DNA of 64,000 nt from Sphingobacteriales bacterium (GTDB taxonomy: Bacteria > Bacteroidota > Bacteroidia > Chitinophagales > Chitinophagaceae): NCBI GenBank assembly GCA_016708305.1, contig JADJGB010000008.1, positions 2,046,001-2,110,000 of the forward strand, read 5' to 3'. Positions 10,601 through 23,064 of this stretch are shown here, piece by piece. The position numbers and the translations under genes are program-made. How positions within the stretch are numbered: the first letter of the stretch is position 1; each line of letters starts with the position of its first letter. The notes under the pieces are model-generated. The model saw only the letters and a program-made list of their open reading frames with translations. It was not told the origin of the DNA and ran no database searches.

Positions 10601-11136
10601 CGGCAACTTTGTCAATATGTTTGTCAAATGCGAATGAATTTTTAAAATACTCTGTTTCAATAAAAAAATTCAGTTTTACCAAAATCAGGCAATAGGCAAA
10701 ATAACCGGGGTGGTCTGGTAAAGCATTTTTGAGAATATAGTAATAACCGTTAGGTAAAAGATTTAAACCCTAGCAGGTGTAGCGGTTAACAGCTCTTTGG
10801 AAGGTAAAACATGATCGGAACTCCAGAAAATTAACTGGTCATTATTGGACTCCTGCTTGTAAAGGTAAAAAAGTATGGTTTTTGATGTAAATGCTGAATG
10901 TCTGAAAAAGATTCTCGTCCCTGAATTAATCTATACAACAGGGCGGTGTCTTTTAATGTATTTTCAAAGTCTTTTTCACTTTCCTGGAGTTGTTTTTCAA
11001 AAAAAAAGGCCTCCTTTTTTATATTGGTTTTATTGCCGTTTTGCGATCTTAGAAAAAGAGAGAAAGCAAAAATTATAATTCCTGCCAGCAGAATTGTAAA
11101 TCCCCAAAAATATATTTTGTTTACTTTCCACTTCAT
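7640..11136 (-). CDS. large NtrY-like membrane sensor histidine kinase, frame-broken
   Basis: A membrane sensor kinase of about 1165 aa that autophosphorylates and passes phosphate to a response regulator; none is adjacent. The N-terminus (from ATG 11136) has one membrane segment and a periplasmic stretch. A second block has many hydrophobic segments (about residues 150-400). A further extracytoplasmic domain and a HAMP-like region follow, then the kinase: H-box VAHEIKNPLTPMK, then DNGPGID and GTGLGLAM for ATP binding. Breaks: one T short at 10867-10872, another near 10770, and one near 8530. At 8530, GSLKATSQPDVY joins directly to FITAIALLMANRITNSF. Relatives have roughly 80-100 further residues there, including a second membrane segment, so a real deletion may sit at this point. 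The start abuts the mazG stop codon. Confidence 0.82.
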
Positions 11137-11922
11137 TTACTTCGGTACTGATTTTATCCGATTCCAGATAGCATCCATCTCCTCGAGTGTCATTTCATTT
11201 AACGACTTCTTCTGATTTTTTGCAACTTCTTCCATCTTTGTAAACCGTGTGATAAACTTCTTATTTGTCCTTTCAAGCGCTGCTTCTGCATCTATATGCA
11301 AAAACCGTGCATAATTGACAAGTGAAAAAAGTACATCTCCAAATTCTTCCTCCTGCCTCAGTATTTCATTGCTATTCATAGTCTCCTCCAGTTCATTCAT
11401 TTCTTCTTTCACCTTTTTCCATACATCCGCTGTCTTTTCCCATTCAAATCCTACCTGCTTTGCCTTTTCCTGCAATCGCATTGCCTTTACAATTGCCGGT
11501 AGCGAAACAGGCACGCCACTCAAAACAGATTTTTTCCCTTCTTTGAGTTTTAGTTTTTCCCAGTTTTGTTTCACATCTTCTTCATTCTTCACTTCTGCAA
11601 TTCCTTCCTGTTTGTTTTCAGGAGGATACACGTGTGGGTGCCTTAAAATCAGTTTATTGGAAATGCCATTAATCACATACCTAATGTTAAATTCATTTTT
11701 TTCTTCGGCTATTTTTGAATAGAAAACAATATGTAGCATCATATCTCCCAATTCTTCTTTGATATGCCTCCAGTCTTCGTCCAAGATTGCATCGCCAAGC
11801 TCATAAGTTTCTTCAATTGTCATTTGCCTGAGGGATTGAATGGTTTGCTTTCTGTCCCAGGGGCATTTCTCTCTCAAATCGTTCATTATTTGAATTAGCC
11901 GGTCAAATTCGTTCTGCGCCAT
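11137..11922 (-). CDS. mazG: nucleoside triphosphate pyrophosphohydrolase MazG
   Basis: Hydrolyses NTPs to NMP and pyrophosphate, probably clearing non-canonical nucleotides. From ATG 11922 (MAQNEFDRLIQIMNDLREKC) it is 261 aa with two MazG repeats. The first contains CPWDRKQTIQSLRQMTIEETYEL and the acidic metal-binding pattern EELGDMMLH. The second contains EEEFGDVLFSLVNYAR. The in-frame start at 11967 would add a Phe-rich leader with no counterpart in the family, so 11922 is preferred. The stop at 11137 touches the start codon of the sensor kinase, suggesting co-transcription. The frame is intact. Confidence 0.93.
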   Translation of the reverse strand: MAQNEFDRLIQIMNDLREKCPWDRKQTIQSLRQMTIEETYELGDAILDEDWRHIKEELGDMMLHIVFYSKIAEEKNEFNIRYVINGISNKLILRHPHVYPPENKQEGIAEVKNEEDVKQNWEKLKLKEGKKSVLSGVPVSLPAIVKAMRLQEKAKQVGFEWEKTADVWKKVKEEMNELEETMNSNEILRQEEEFGDVLFSLVNYARFLHIDAEAALERTNKKFITRFTKMEEVAKNQKKSLNEMTLEEMDAIWNRIKSVPK

Positions 11923-11952
11923 AATTTCTAATTTCAATAAAAATAAAAAAGA

Positions 11953-11990
11953 AAATCTGAAGCACAATTAATTATTGATACTTCAGATTT
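11953..11990 (-). terminator. rho-independent terminator after the esterase gene
   Basis: AAATCTGAAG (11953-11962) and CTTCAGATTT (11981-11990) form a 10-bp stem with an 18-base loop. On the minus strand it is followed by a T-rich run. It sits just past the corrected esterase stop at 12020 and before mazG. Confidence 0.65.
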
Positions 11991-12019
11991 TAATAAGCGG
12001 CTATTAATTTAATTACTAT

Positions 12020-12857
12020 TTATTTTTTCATTGCTGCTTGCTGAGCTTCTTTAAAAAACTGGTTCATAAATAACGCCTGATATGCAACTGCATTTTCCCA
12101 ATATTGCCAGTTATGGCCTCCCCGGACGGCTGATATAGTCATGTGGAATATTATAATAAAGCATTTCTTTGTGAAGCTCTTCATTCACCTTAAAAAAAAT
12201 ATCCTGTGTGCCACAATCAATAATAATTTTTAGCGAGTTCGGCTCTACCAGATGCAGCATGTTCATTACTGTGTAGTCTTCCCAACGATCAGGATACTCA
12301 CTGTATTTTCCAAGTCTTTTTGCTATTTCCCAATTATTGGGGAAGGGTCTTGTGTCCACGCCGCCGCTCATACTGCCTGCAGCTCCAAAAATATCCGGAT
12401 GTTTAATTGCTAAATATAAGGCTCCGTGTCCGCCCATGCTCAGGCCGGCTATCGCTCTTCCTTTGGGAGAAGGGATGGTGGCATATTTTTCATCAATCCA
12501 CGAGATTAATTCTTTGGAAATATAGGTTTCGTATTTAAATTCTTCATCAACAGGACTATCCCAATACCAACTTCCATAACCGCCGTCAGGGCACACTATA
12601 ATCATTTGATACCTGTCGGCAGCATCAATAACAGCCTTTGCCTTCACCCAGTTTGAATAATTGCCACTATAGCCATGTAGAAGATAAAATACCGGATAAG
12701 CGTTATTTTTATTGTAATTGTCAGGGGTAACTACCACTGCCTTAATAGTTTTATTCATGGAGGGACTGATGGTTTCCAACGTATCCACTTTGGATGCAAA
12801 GCAGAATTGACTCAAAAAAAGCAAAAAAATTGCTGATGAAAAAAATTTTCTATTCAT
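12020..12857 (-). CDS. secreted alpha/beta-hydrolase esterase (esterase D / feruloyl esterase type), one frameshift
   Basis: An exported esterase of the PF00756 type. A signal peptide ends near FCFAS at residue 22. The fold begins YPVFYLLHGYSGNYSNW, the nucleophile serine is in GLSMGG, and an acidic residue is in IIIDCGTQDIFF. The catalytic His region is only reached after a frameshift: GGGG near 12121 has one G too many, and removing it gives GGHNWQYWENAV and an end of EAQQAAMKK with TAA at 12022-12020. The corrected length is about 278 aa. The uncorrected frame would stop early at RPGRP and lose the catalytic His. It diverges from the TonB receptor gene. The substrate is unknown. Confidence 0.85.
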
Positions 12858-12997
12858 GTTCGAATTTTAAATAAATTTTACTGTGTATTAAGTTACTGTT
12901 TCAGATTGTCATATAATTTTAAAATCTCGAATATTAAAATATTATGACAAAACTATGATAAACATTATAATTGACATTCTCATTTTTGCGAATTATT

Positions 12998-15159
12998 ATG
13001 AGGATAGGCTATATTATAATCTGTTTTATCATTTCACTTCAATTAAAGGCGCAACAAAATCCTGTAGTCACTCCCATGCATACGACGGGTGAAGATACGT
13101 CTTTCAATACAAACAAGGTGCTGGATGAAGTGGTGATAACAGCCACACGAACAGAAAACAGGGTTTCAAATATCCCGCTCCCCATACATGTAATCAATAC
13201 AGGTTCTATTCAGCAGTCGGGAGCGCAAAGGCTCATAGATGTGTTGCAAATGCAAACAGGATTGATGATTGCTTCGAACCCGCTTGGAACTGCTTTAAAA
13301 GGCTATCCTAACCCGTTTGGGGATGGTATTCAGATGCAGGGCCTCGATCCGGCTTATACTCTGATATTGATTGATGGAGAACCGGTTACCGGACGTAATG
13401 CAGGTATTATCAATCTGGATCGAATTGCAGTAGGAAATATTAAACAAATTGAAATCCTGAAGGGACCTGCTACCAGCCTTTATGGGTCAGATGCCCTGGC
13501 CGGGGTGATCAATATTATCAGTGCTGATCCAAGAAAAAATGATTTTAACTTTCAAACTCATTATTCCACTAATAATACACTCGGTTTGTCGGGAACTGCA
13601 AATCTGAAAGCAAAAAAGGCCGCTTATCAGTTATTTGCAAAAAGATATAGCAGTGATGGATATGATTTTGATAAAGATTTATACGGGCAAACTGTTGACC
13701 CTTTTACCAATTACAGTGTCAACGGACAGATGATTTATGATTTTAATGAACGAAGTAATTTACTTACCTCTTTGAGATATAATTCATCGAACCAAAAAAT
13801 GCTTATTTGATTTATCCTGATGATCGGGAAGTTGCTGTAGGAGGCCATACTATTGAGGAAGATAAGAGCGCTTTTATAAGATACAAAAATCATCCCGGAG
13901 ATGTTGTGTCATATTTTGCTCAGATTTATGCTACCAATTATTCCAATAATTCCAATGTGTATATTGAAAAAGATGGTTCTCTTTTTGACCATATTGGTTT
14001 GAGTCAAACATTGATTAAACCTGAGCTTCAAATAAATCTGGGTCGAGACCCATTGTCATTAGGAGTTCTGGGTGTGGGCTATAATTGGGAAAAAATCAGT
14101 TCTACCAGATACGGCAGTGACCACCGGCTTCATGCGTGGTACATACTTGGTCAAAAGCAATGGGTGATAAATAATACAAATATTATTGTAGGTGGACGAT
14201 ACGAAAAAAATGTTTTGTATAAGGCTCAGTTTAATCCAAAATTATCGGTTGCGCACAAGTTTACGCCTGATTTTATTTTAAAAGCCAGTGCAGGTACCGG
14301 TTTTAAAACACCTGATTTCAGACAGCAATTTCTGAGTTTCGATAATACGATGGTGAATTACTTTATCGTTGGCGCCAAAGAACTGACGAATGTGCTTCAG
14401 GAACAGATCAAACGGGGGCTGCTGGATGACAATGAAGAAGTGAGAGCCTTTATGGTTACTAATGAGTTAATACCTGAAAAATCAATTGGGATGAATCTTG
14501 GGTTAGACTATACACTCAGGCAAAATACCGGATTTAAACTTAATCTTTTTAGAAATGATATTACACATTTAATTGAATCGTACAGCCTACCATTGGTTTC
14601 GAAAAACGGAACCGGCTTTTTCTCTTATAGAAATGTAAATAAAGTATTTACCGAAGGCGCTGAGTTTTCAATCAATCATCGTTTCAATAGGTTTTTCACA
14701 ATAAATGGCGCTTACCAATACCTGATAGCTAAAGACAAAGAAGTAATTAACCAGATAAAAAATGGTGAGATTTACAAGAGAGACCCTTCCACTAATGTCA
14801 GTTCTCCTGTGCGATTGAGCGATTATCATGGTTTGTTTAACCGTAGTAAACACTCGGGAAATCTGAGTGTCAGATATTTTAATGAAAAAATAAGCGGCGG
14901 CGCTATGATTTTAGCCAAATACAGGGGAAGATTCGGCTATTTTGGTCTGAATGGCTTTAATGATGGGAATAATATTCTGGATGATGACAGAGAATTTATT
15001 AAAGGATTTACACTTTTAAATATCAGTGTGAATAAGAATCTGGGTAAATATTTTGATTTGCAGGGAGGAATTGAAAACCTTTTTAACTATACGAATAAGG
15101 TATATATGCCGAATATTTTTGGGAGAATTTATTTTATAAACTTAAACTTTAAACTTTAA
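12998..15159 (+). CDS. TonB-dependent outer-membrane receptor, one frameshift
   Basis: An outer-membrane beta-barrel receptor that imports a ligand with energy from TonB. From ATG 12998 there is a signal peptide ending near LKAQQ, then a plug domain with VVITATRTENRVSNIPLPIH (a TonB-box-like region) and GPATSLYGSDALAGVINI. The barrel ends in an aromatic/hydrophobic strand, INLNFKL. Near 13797 one A is missing from an A-run; the frame then continues as NAYLIYPDDREVAVGG. The corrected length is about 720 aa. The HmuY-like gene begins 12 bp downstream, so heme or a similar iron compound is a likely ligand. That is an inference from the neighbour. Confidence 0.9.
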
Positions 15160-15171
15160 TAATTAATATTT

Positions 15172-15756
15172 ATGCAAACTTTGAAATTCAGTTTTCTTGG
15201 CCTTCTGGCTGTTATTTTAATCGCTACGTCTTGCAGTAAAAAAGGTAAAAAACAGGAAATGGTTATACCTGTAGTTTCTAAAACCGATTCTTTACGTGCT
15301 GCCACCAGAAACACTTTTACATTCTATAGTTTTAAGGATGGAAAAATAGTTGAGTCCAAAGATTCGGCCAGTACAAAGTGGGACTTTGCAATCAGGTTAG
15401 CAACAATTATCGTAAACAGTGGCTCCAGCGGCTCTGGCAATGTAGGGGTGATTACCCAGAAAGGTATTTTTGATACCTTTAAATCAGCGCCCGAAAGTGG
15501 TTATGCCTATGATACCACCGGCTCCAAACTTGCTATTAACTCGGGTCTTACTACCGGTTGGTATAACTACGATCCTGCTTCACACAATTTTACGCCAAAA
15601 GCCGGAATGTTTTTTGTTTTTAGAACAAATGACAATCACTATGTGAAAGTTGAAATGCTTTCTGCCCGATATGAAGATTTTACAGGCCCAATGCCTTTAT
15701 TTATCTGGCATAAATTCCGATATGTGTATCAGCCTAATGGTACTAAAGAGTTTTAG
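15172..15756 (+). CDS. HmuY-family heme-binding-type lipoprotein
   Basis: A 194-aa lipoprotein with the lipobox-like end IATSCSKKG (Cys at about residue 22). The body fits the HmuY family, with DSASTKWDFAIRL near the N-terminus, VGVITQKGIFDTF in the middle, and KAGMFFVFRTNDNHYVKVEML toward the end. Family members bind heme at the cell surface and hand it to a partner TonB receptor, which here lies 12 bp upstream on the same strand. It is followed by a strong terminator. Heme as ligand is a family-based inference; the axial His residues known from Porphyromonas HmuY cannot be assigned by eye. Confidence 0.85.
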   Translation: MQTLKFSFLGLLAVILIATSCSKKGKKQEMVIPVVSKTDSLRAATRNTFTFYSFKDGKIVESKDSASTKWDFAIRLATIIVNSGSSGSGNVGVITQKGIFDTFKSAPESGYAYDTTGSKLAINSGLTTGWYNYDPASHNFTPKAGMFFVFRTNDNHYVKVEMLSARYEDFTGPMPLFIWHKFRYVYQPNGTKEF

Positions 15757-15792
15757 AGGAAGTTTAATAACGTAAAACTCAGAAGAAAATAT

Positions 15793-15827
15793 TAACCCCT
15801 GAAGTACATTGATAGCTTCAGGGGTTA
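15793..15827. terminator. bidirectional terminator between HmuY and alpha-2-macroglobulin genes
   Basis: TAACCCCTGAAG (15793-15804) and CTTCAGGGGTTA (15816-15827) form a perfect 12-bp stem with an 11-base loop. The convergent genes on each side end 36 bp before and 6 bp after it, so it can serve both. Confidence 0.8.
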
Positions 15828-15832
15828 TTACT

Positions 15833-18800
15833 TTATTTAATGCTTACTCTTATTCCTTCACTATGGCTGGTAAACTCAGGGGCGTACATACACTGAATGG
15901 CGGTTATGCCATTGCTGAAATTACCTGCCATCGTTGCAAATACGCTGTATTCAAATACATAAGTTCCTTTAGGAAGCCAGCTAAAAAAGAAATTGGTACT
16001 GGCATCTTTTGTGGACTCGTAATATCCTAAACCTCCTTGCCATTTATAAGAACTTAGTACATTTATGGGTTCAAAAGCGCTGGCTCTCATGTCTTTCATG
16101 TGTACATATTCCATATCCCTGTCCACACGAAGTTCAATACGCACTTTTACTTTATCTCCCACTTTTATTGCGTCTCCTGCATTTATGGGTTTAATGACAG
16201 GTCCGCGATCAGTATTTGTTTCTACAAACAATTTTTTGCTCAGACTGAGTGGAGTCTCTGCAAAGGTAATTTTATCTAAATCCTCAAAATACTGCCAGTA
16301 AACAGCGCCCCAGGTTGGCAGTGTGCTCTTAGCCGGCTGTTGAACGGTTACAGAAACATTACCCATTGTCGGTTTCACTTTTTCACCTGGGATAATTTTT
16401 TTCATGTAACCTGTGCCTTCCTGTAATTTTTCCTCTTTTGAAGAAATTTTATCGGAGCCTAACAGAATGGTTACATCCGGCGCTACAGTCAACCAATCAG
16501 AGCCTCTCAATAACAAAGCATAAACCGCCTCTGCTGTTGATTTGGTGCTGCCCCAATGATTGGTTTGTTTATTCTTCAGCAACCAGGTTCTTAAATCATC
16601 GGCTGTTTGAGAGTCTTTGTTTATTTCTTCAAAAGCCTCAACTATCAATGCCTGGCGCTCAATGGGTGCATCATACCACCACCAGCTTCTCGCATTATCT
16701 TTATAGTACATACCCAATTCCTCATTATTAACTGAGGTTTCTTTCAAAGATTTTAAGATATCCTTTGGTGTGGCTTCATCTCCATTTCTATAGAGCGCCA
16801 GCGCCAGCATTGCCTGCATATATTTATTCTGAGAAGTCCAGGTCTTTTTGCTTCTTTCTATAAAGTAGGCTACTTCTTTTTTAGAGTGTTCAGGTATTTT
16901 TATGGCAGGAAAGAAGCTACGCATATACAAATATTGCACTACGTAATAAGACGGAACATATTTGTTCAGATCTACTTTATATTTTATCAGATCTTCATAT
17001 TCGTTTCTGATTTTCAAATCAAGATAAGGCATAGCATTTTGCAACAGACGATTGAGGTGTTCATTCTGCAAACCACTTACTGCGTTGAGTTTTTTCAGGT
17101 GACCAATACCTGTAATGATGTATTGCGTGATAAACCGGTCATCCTGGCCGCCTTTAAACCAAACAAAACCACCATTTGGACTTTGCATCTGCCTGAGTTT
17201 TTCATAAGATTTGCTAAGTTCGCCACTCATTCTCATCAAGTCAAACAAAACAGCAATATTTTTCTTTTGCTGAGTTTCATTTTTGGCCTGCATCACCCAG
17301 GGCGTTTCTTCAAGTAATACTGCTTTAAGTTCCTCGTTCTTTTCTAAATTACTCAATAATGCTGCTGTATCCTCTGTTCTCCATTTTTCAAAAACCTGTT
17401 TGATTTTTGGAGAACTGTTTGCAATCATGGTAGCCAGCGTGTTGGCAAAATACCGGTTCCAGATTTGTTCGGCACAATCATAAGGATACTCCATCATGTA
17501 AGGCAAAGCCTGCACTGCATACCATGCAGGATTGGAAGTAAACTCGACTGTAAGTGATTGATTTCTAAGGGAGTTGCTGTTATTACTGTTTATCAGTTTT
17601 TCAAAATTGAATTTTTTGGTACCACTGCCCCGCAGGCTTAATGGCATGCTTTCTGTTACCAGCATACGATTGCTCAGTACGGGCAGCGAATTTTCTTCAC
17701 CATCTGCATTTTGAACGGCTCCTGCCGTTGGGTCTGCTTTAGCAATAATCCTCCAGGTGAGTGCATTATTAAATTGGTCGGGTATTTCAATTGGAAATTG
17801 AACAGACTGACTTTGACCCGGCTGGATATTGAATTTTTGTTCGGGCAAATTATTTTTAAATTCCTGGTCAATCGGTTTATTCGTCGAAGCATCAAACAAT
17901 TGGAAGGTGGCAGTGCCTGTAACTACTTTATCTGATAGGTTCACAATTTTACTACTGAATTCAACACTGTCTCCTTGGCGCAGGAAGCGGGGTGCATTGG
18001 GTTGCACCATTAATTCTTTTGAGTAACGATTTCTTTACTGCTGTAAACCATTGCCAGTTCTTTGGTATGCGCCAGCGCCTGAAATTTCCACCTTGTTAAT
18101 GCCTCGGGCATCGTGAATGAAAAACTGATATTGCCATCCTTATCTGTCTTCAGGTCAGGGAAGAAAAAGGCTGTTTCGTTGAAGTTTTTTCGGATTTGAA
18201 TTTCTTTTGGCTCCGGAGTCGGCTCCTGAACTTCTTTTTTTTCGTTTCCTGCAGCTACTCCCGTTTCGAGCATAGGAGCCGGAGCCGCTACGTCAGCTTC
18301 CATCTTAGCATTGGGTGCGGCCATTGCAACCCTCTTTGCTTTTCCATACCCTACGATTACTGCTTCTTCTTCTTCTATGGATCTCATTAAATCCGGAGAA
18401 TTCAATATATCTGCAAAAGTTCTCCCAAATCTTCCAAAATCAAATATTTGATCATAAATCTTCCGGTAGCGTTTGTTTTCTACCTTCAATTCATTTTGAT
18501 TGAGGGCATTCGCGGATATAAAATTTCTATTTGTATTTAGTTGTATTGAATTGTAAAAATGATACCAAAGAGCCGGTTTGTTCCATCGGTGCGGGTAAAA
18601 CTGATCCAGCGAAGCATCATACATGCCGGCCAGCATTTCGGCAGCTACTTTCTCATTTTTATTGCCTGATATTTTTACTGTCCATTTTTCTTCGGCGCCC
18701 GGAAGGGTTTTCTCCCGGAAAGTGGTGTATTCTAATTTTAAGTCTTTATTACTCCAGGGAACACTTATTATATTATTTGATTCAAATACACGATTGTTTT

Positions 18801-21800
18801 TTACAAACATATAATTCACGCCATAACCTCCGCGGTCTGCTTCGGTAGCAGAAAAATTAAAGTCTTTGACTTGCTTATTCAGCTTAATAAACTGATAGGT
18901 CAGCCCCTTTTTTTTAATACTCTGAATTACAAATAAATTATCCGCTGATGAACCAATTTCAATTTTTGCGGTTTGCCCAGGCTCAACAGAATTGGGTTTT
19001 TGGGTAAATAAATATTGTGGATATGTGGGCACTTTTTGATTATGCGCATATATTTCCACATATTTTATATCTTTTACTTCGTTTCCGTCTTTATCCTTCG
19101 TTGTGATTTCAATTGAATAATATCCCAGATTAAAATTTGATTTATTCAGTTTGAATTTTCCGGTTGAATCTGTTGTGCCTGTTTGTTCTAAAACAGTAAG
19201 CGCTTTTTCCCAGGTTCGCGGCTCATTCTCATTATCATAGATATCATTAGGGAAATTTTTAACGTAAGCTTCTTTTGTCATTACAAACAAATCGGGTCTT
19301 TCCCAATAACGATTTCTTAATAAACGATTTTCGGGCTTTAATCTGGTAATAATCACCTTCACATTTGCCTTTTCAAATGCTCCTGCCAAATTCTGGGTAG
19401 TGATATTAAGGCTGTTTAGTTCACCAGATGGTAGTCTCTCAGGTATATTTGCATTTAGCATTAATGATTTGTAACCTACCGAAACCATTTCCTGACCGCT
19501 TCTTACTTCGCCATTGATGTCTGTGATGTCTGCATATATTTTGTAGTCAAACACCGGTTCATTTTTAGAGTCTAATTTCAAATCAGGAAGCGCTTTGAAG
19601 GGTATTTCAAATTTCCCCTCAGCATTGGTCTGTGTTTCGCCATGGGTTATTTCCTGTGGCTCTGTACGAGGCCACCAGCCACGCCAGAACAGCCAGGGAT
19701 AAGGGAATCTTGCTTCTCTTACCACACGGTATTTAACCTGTGCGCCATCCACATTGTTTCCAGCATAAGCTTTTGCAAAGCCGCTTAGATGAATGTCATC
19801 ATTAATCTTGTAAGTCCCTTTGAGTTTTTCGAACTCAACATAAAACTTAGGCCTTTTGTATTCTTCAACTCTGAAAGTTTGAAAAGTCATTTGGTCTTTG
19901 CTTTGCAAAGTGAACTGGCCATTTAATTTGTCCTGTGGTAATGTGAATTTACCACTGAAAGATCCATATTCATTTGCCGAAACCACCATACTGTCAATTT
20001 TTTGACCATTTGCATCGTGTAGTGTTATGGTGGTTTTATAAGTAGTGTTCAGCTCAGATTTTTGCCATCCTCCTGCCGGTTGATGGCTATACCCTTAAAG
20101 TACAGAATTTGTCCAGGCCGGTAAAGGCTTCTGTCGGTGAATAAAAAACCGAGGTGTTTATTTTGTTGTTATTTTCCTGATTATAGTAGTTATAGTAATA
20201 ATAGTTGAAGACATCGTCCTCAAGGAAGAATTTTTCGTTTTTATAATCAATTTCAAAAAGAAAACCGTTAGATCGGTTATTTTTTTTCATTCATTTTGCT
20301 GAATGAAAAATATCCGTTTTTATCAGTAACGTTGCTTGTAAGTTTGCTTTTTTTGTATTTATAGTTTTTGTAATCATATAGTTGCTGCCATACCTGCACC
20401 TTAGCATTGGGTAAGGGCTGACCACTGTTTCTATCCAGAACAAAAAAGTCTGACTGGTAATTTACAAAGCTGATATTTGAAATATAGGTCAGCCAGCCGG
20501 CCATGATATTTTTGTTCCGATAAAAATCATTTCTCTTTGAAGCCATTATGTAATATTCTCCTGCCGGCAATGCATCAATTTTTATTTCCACGCGGTGGGT
20601 TTGCAGGTCTGAGGCAATAGGTAATTCCTGCTGCCAGGTTTTTAGCGCTGTGGCTTCGGCCAGAATATCCCAGAATTTATTGTTATCGTTCACATCCTTT
20701 AAAGCACTTTTTATGGAAGCGGTTGCCGGAATAACACGCAGATAAATATTTTGAAGGTTTTTGAAACTAACCAAAGCCCTGAATGGCTGCCCCGGAACAT
20801 TTACTTTTTCAGCCTGAACCTGCAAGCCGGGTTGCATAATCTGGCTTCTCAGATTGTACGCATTGGCCAGCCCTCGCTGTCGGTTCTGGTATCCAATATA
20901 TTGTCAAGAAGCTCTTTTGCTTTTTTTAGCTCATATCGGTTAGAGGAATCTCCGTTTGCATCATATAAAATTCCTTTTTCATAATGCCTCCTCGCCAGGA
21001 GATATCTGGCCTGATCGGCCATTGGGTTATAAGGAAATTTTTCGGATAATTCGGTGAGTGCATTAAAATATAACTCATCTTTCCGGGGGGTAACTGAATT
21101 TTTATACACAAAATCCAAACGGGCGATGTCAGCATCAATCAGCGCCTCAGGCTTTGCATCGTGTAAGTGAAAACGAATCAGTTCCTGATAAATAAACAGC
21201 GCTTTTTGTTTTAAAGAAAAAGAATCTTTTGTGCTGAAATCAAATTTTGCAAACTCGGCTGCAGAAGCAAAAGCTTCCGGTTGCGTAATTTCAAAGGCAT
21301 AAGCCGGTTTGGTAATGTCTCTTTCATCACTTTTGAAATAGTTTAGCGCCCGTTGAGCCAAAATGTCAAACAATGTAGGGCGTAGATATCTGACATTCCC
21401 TTTGGTAATCAAAGAATCATATTTTTCAAGCTTAGTAGCTTGCAACAAGCTTGTATTTTCAACAGACTGAAGATAGAGCTCGCTGATTTTTTTGTGAAAA
21501 TCGTTCATCGTCCAGGTGTTTATATCGTCTTTTTTGAAATCAACGGTTTGGGTACGATTGTACAATTTATACCGGTTCCAGGTTAAATAGTTCTGATAAA
21601 TCCCGGCCAGATAACTCTTCAACAGAGATGCCAATGGTTCTTTACTTATTGAAATTTCTTTTTCTAACTCTTTGATACTCAATACTTCATTGTTTTCTCT
21701 CGTTTCCTGCTGAAGCCCTGTCATAAAAATCAGGGATTTCATAATTTGTGCTTCCTCATTCTCTGCTTTAGCCTTAGCATAGATTTGTTTTGCTACTTCC

Positions 21801-21949
21801 AGAGCTGATGCAGGCAGTCTTTTTTGTCTATACTGATTTATTGATTGCCATCCCTGATGGTAGCTCTTAATTTTTTGTGCATTTGAGTCCATTTGGAAAA
21901 AACTTAAGCTGATTATTAATAAAAAGGGTAAGTACGAAAAGAATTTCAT
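15833..21949 (-). CDS. alpha-2-macroglobulin family protein, five frame breaks
   Basis: A giant envelope protein of about 2040 aa thought to trap proteases, as in other bacterial alpha-2-macroglobulins. A signal peptide opens it (MKFFSYLPFLLIISLSF, then MDSNAQ). Next comes an N-terminal region rich in helices, then macroglobulin beta-domains with LDRNSGQPLPNAKVQVW and FTDRSLYRPGQILYFKG. The bait-type region includes VIVGYGKAKR. The thioester domain has the motif PYDCAEQ (Cys-Gln codons within 17477-17466), so a thioester can form. Breaks lie near 20870 (one G short), 20284 (one A extra), 20145 (one T short), 20070 and 18014 (one A short). Each is followed at once by continuing homologous sequence. 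It stands alone, without the penicillin-binding protein 1C gene often found beside such genes. Confidence 0.88.
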
Positions 21950-22063
21950 AGCTGTTATTTATACTAAAATAATTTAATTACTTATAATAGATGCAATTAA
22001 CGTTAAAAGTACACAAAAAATGAAGCGAAAATTTTTTAACTAAGAAATTGTCTATTTTGGTGC

Positions 22064-22071
22064 TAAATTTG
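22064..22071 (+). promoter_or_regulatory. -7 promoter element for the phosphodiester glycosidase gene
   Basis: TAAATTTG matches TAnnTTTG, 31 bp before ATG 22102. The nearest TTG (22048-22050) is closer than the usual 19 bp, so only the -7 box is supported. Confidence 0.4.
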
Positions 22072-22101
22072 CTTATTCGTTCAATAAATAAATCAGCCAG
22101 G

Positions 22102-22968
22102 ATGAAAGATTTTCACAGATTAAAGAAGTTGCCATTGTTACTGATTTTCAACTTTTTATTTTTTACAATAGCTATTGCACAAAACGATTCGTTAATCTTT
22201 GCAAATGCCCATTGGAATAAAAAAAGAATTGGAAGAGGTGTAAGGTTGTATAATTTCCATTTTAAAAATAAAGAATTGTTCAATGCAAATCAAAATGTAA
22301 GTTTTGTTGTGTTTAATAATCGCTTTTTGGGGCGAAAAGCCGCCATTGCTGCAGAACCTAAAAGACTGAGAACCACCAGTGATTTGGCATTTAACCACCA
22401 TGCCATTAGTGCCATAAATGGTAATTTTTTCGATATGAAGAATGGAGGGTCTGTAGATTTTACCCGTCAGGAAGGCAAGGAGATAAACATAAATAGTAAG
22501 GGGAAAGAGGAAAAACTGGCATTTCATCAAAAAGCAGGCATTGTTATTAAGAAAGGGAATCTGTCAATTATTAAATGGGATGGGCTGAACAATTGGGCAG
22601 ACTGGATTACCGAAAAAGATGTAATGTTGAACGGTCCTTTGCTGCGATATAATAATCAAAATGAGCGGCTCGATTCGGTTAGTTTCAATATCAACCGGCA
22701 TCCGCGTACCTGTGTGGGTATTAAACCAAATGGTAAGGTAATTATGATTGTAGTAGATGGCCGCAATGCTAATTCGGCTGGGATGAGCCTGTTTGAACTG
22801 GCTAAAATCATGGCCTGGTTAGGTTGTACCTCAGCCATTAATTTTGATGGCGGCGGGTCTTCCACGCTCTGGATAAAACAAAAAGGAGTTATTAATTATC
22901 CTTCAGACAATGGTAAGTGGGATAGGGCAGGGCACCGAAAAGTGGCAAATATTCTATATATTAAATAA
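22102..22968 (+). CDS. secreted phosphodiester glycosidase family protein (NAGPA domain)
   Basis: A 288-aa exported protein of the NAGPA/phosphodiester glycosidase family (PF09992), whose relatives remove GlcNAc from phosphodiesters or act on cell-wall material. ATG 22102 begins MKDFHRLKK, followed by a hydrophobic segment ending IAIAQND, a signal peptide. Motifs include AINGNFFD (residues near 100), RHPRTCVGI, VVDGR and the strongly conserved NFDGGGSSTLW, followed by GHRKVANILYIK at the very end. The frame is intact. An earlier TTG start at 22048 overlaps the promoter element and is not favoured. The bacterial substrate is unknown. Confidence 0.85.
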   Translation: MKDFHRLKKLPLLLIFNFLFFTIAIAQNDSLIFANAHWNKKRIGRGVRLYNFHFKNKELFNANQNVSFVVFNNRFLGRKAAIAAEPKRLRTTSDLAFNHHAISAINGNFFDMKNGGSVDFTRQEGKEININSKGKEEKLAFHQKAGIVIKKGNLSIIKWDGLNNWADWITEKDVMLNGPLLRYNNQNERLDSVSFNINRHPRTCVGIKPNGKVIMIVVDGRNANSAGMSLFELAKIMAWLGCTSAINFDGGGSSTLWIKQKGVINYPSDNGKWDRAGHRKVANILYIK

Positions 22969-23064
22969 AATATCAATAAATTAAAATATATTTGAATTAT
23001 TTATGAGAAAAGAGTATGGTTTTGACTTATTATCCACAGTCTTTTCTTTTCTTTGAAAGATATA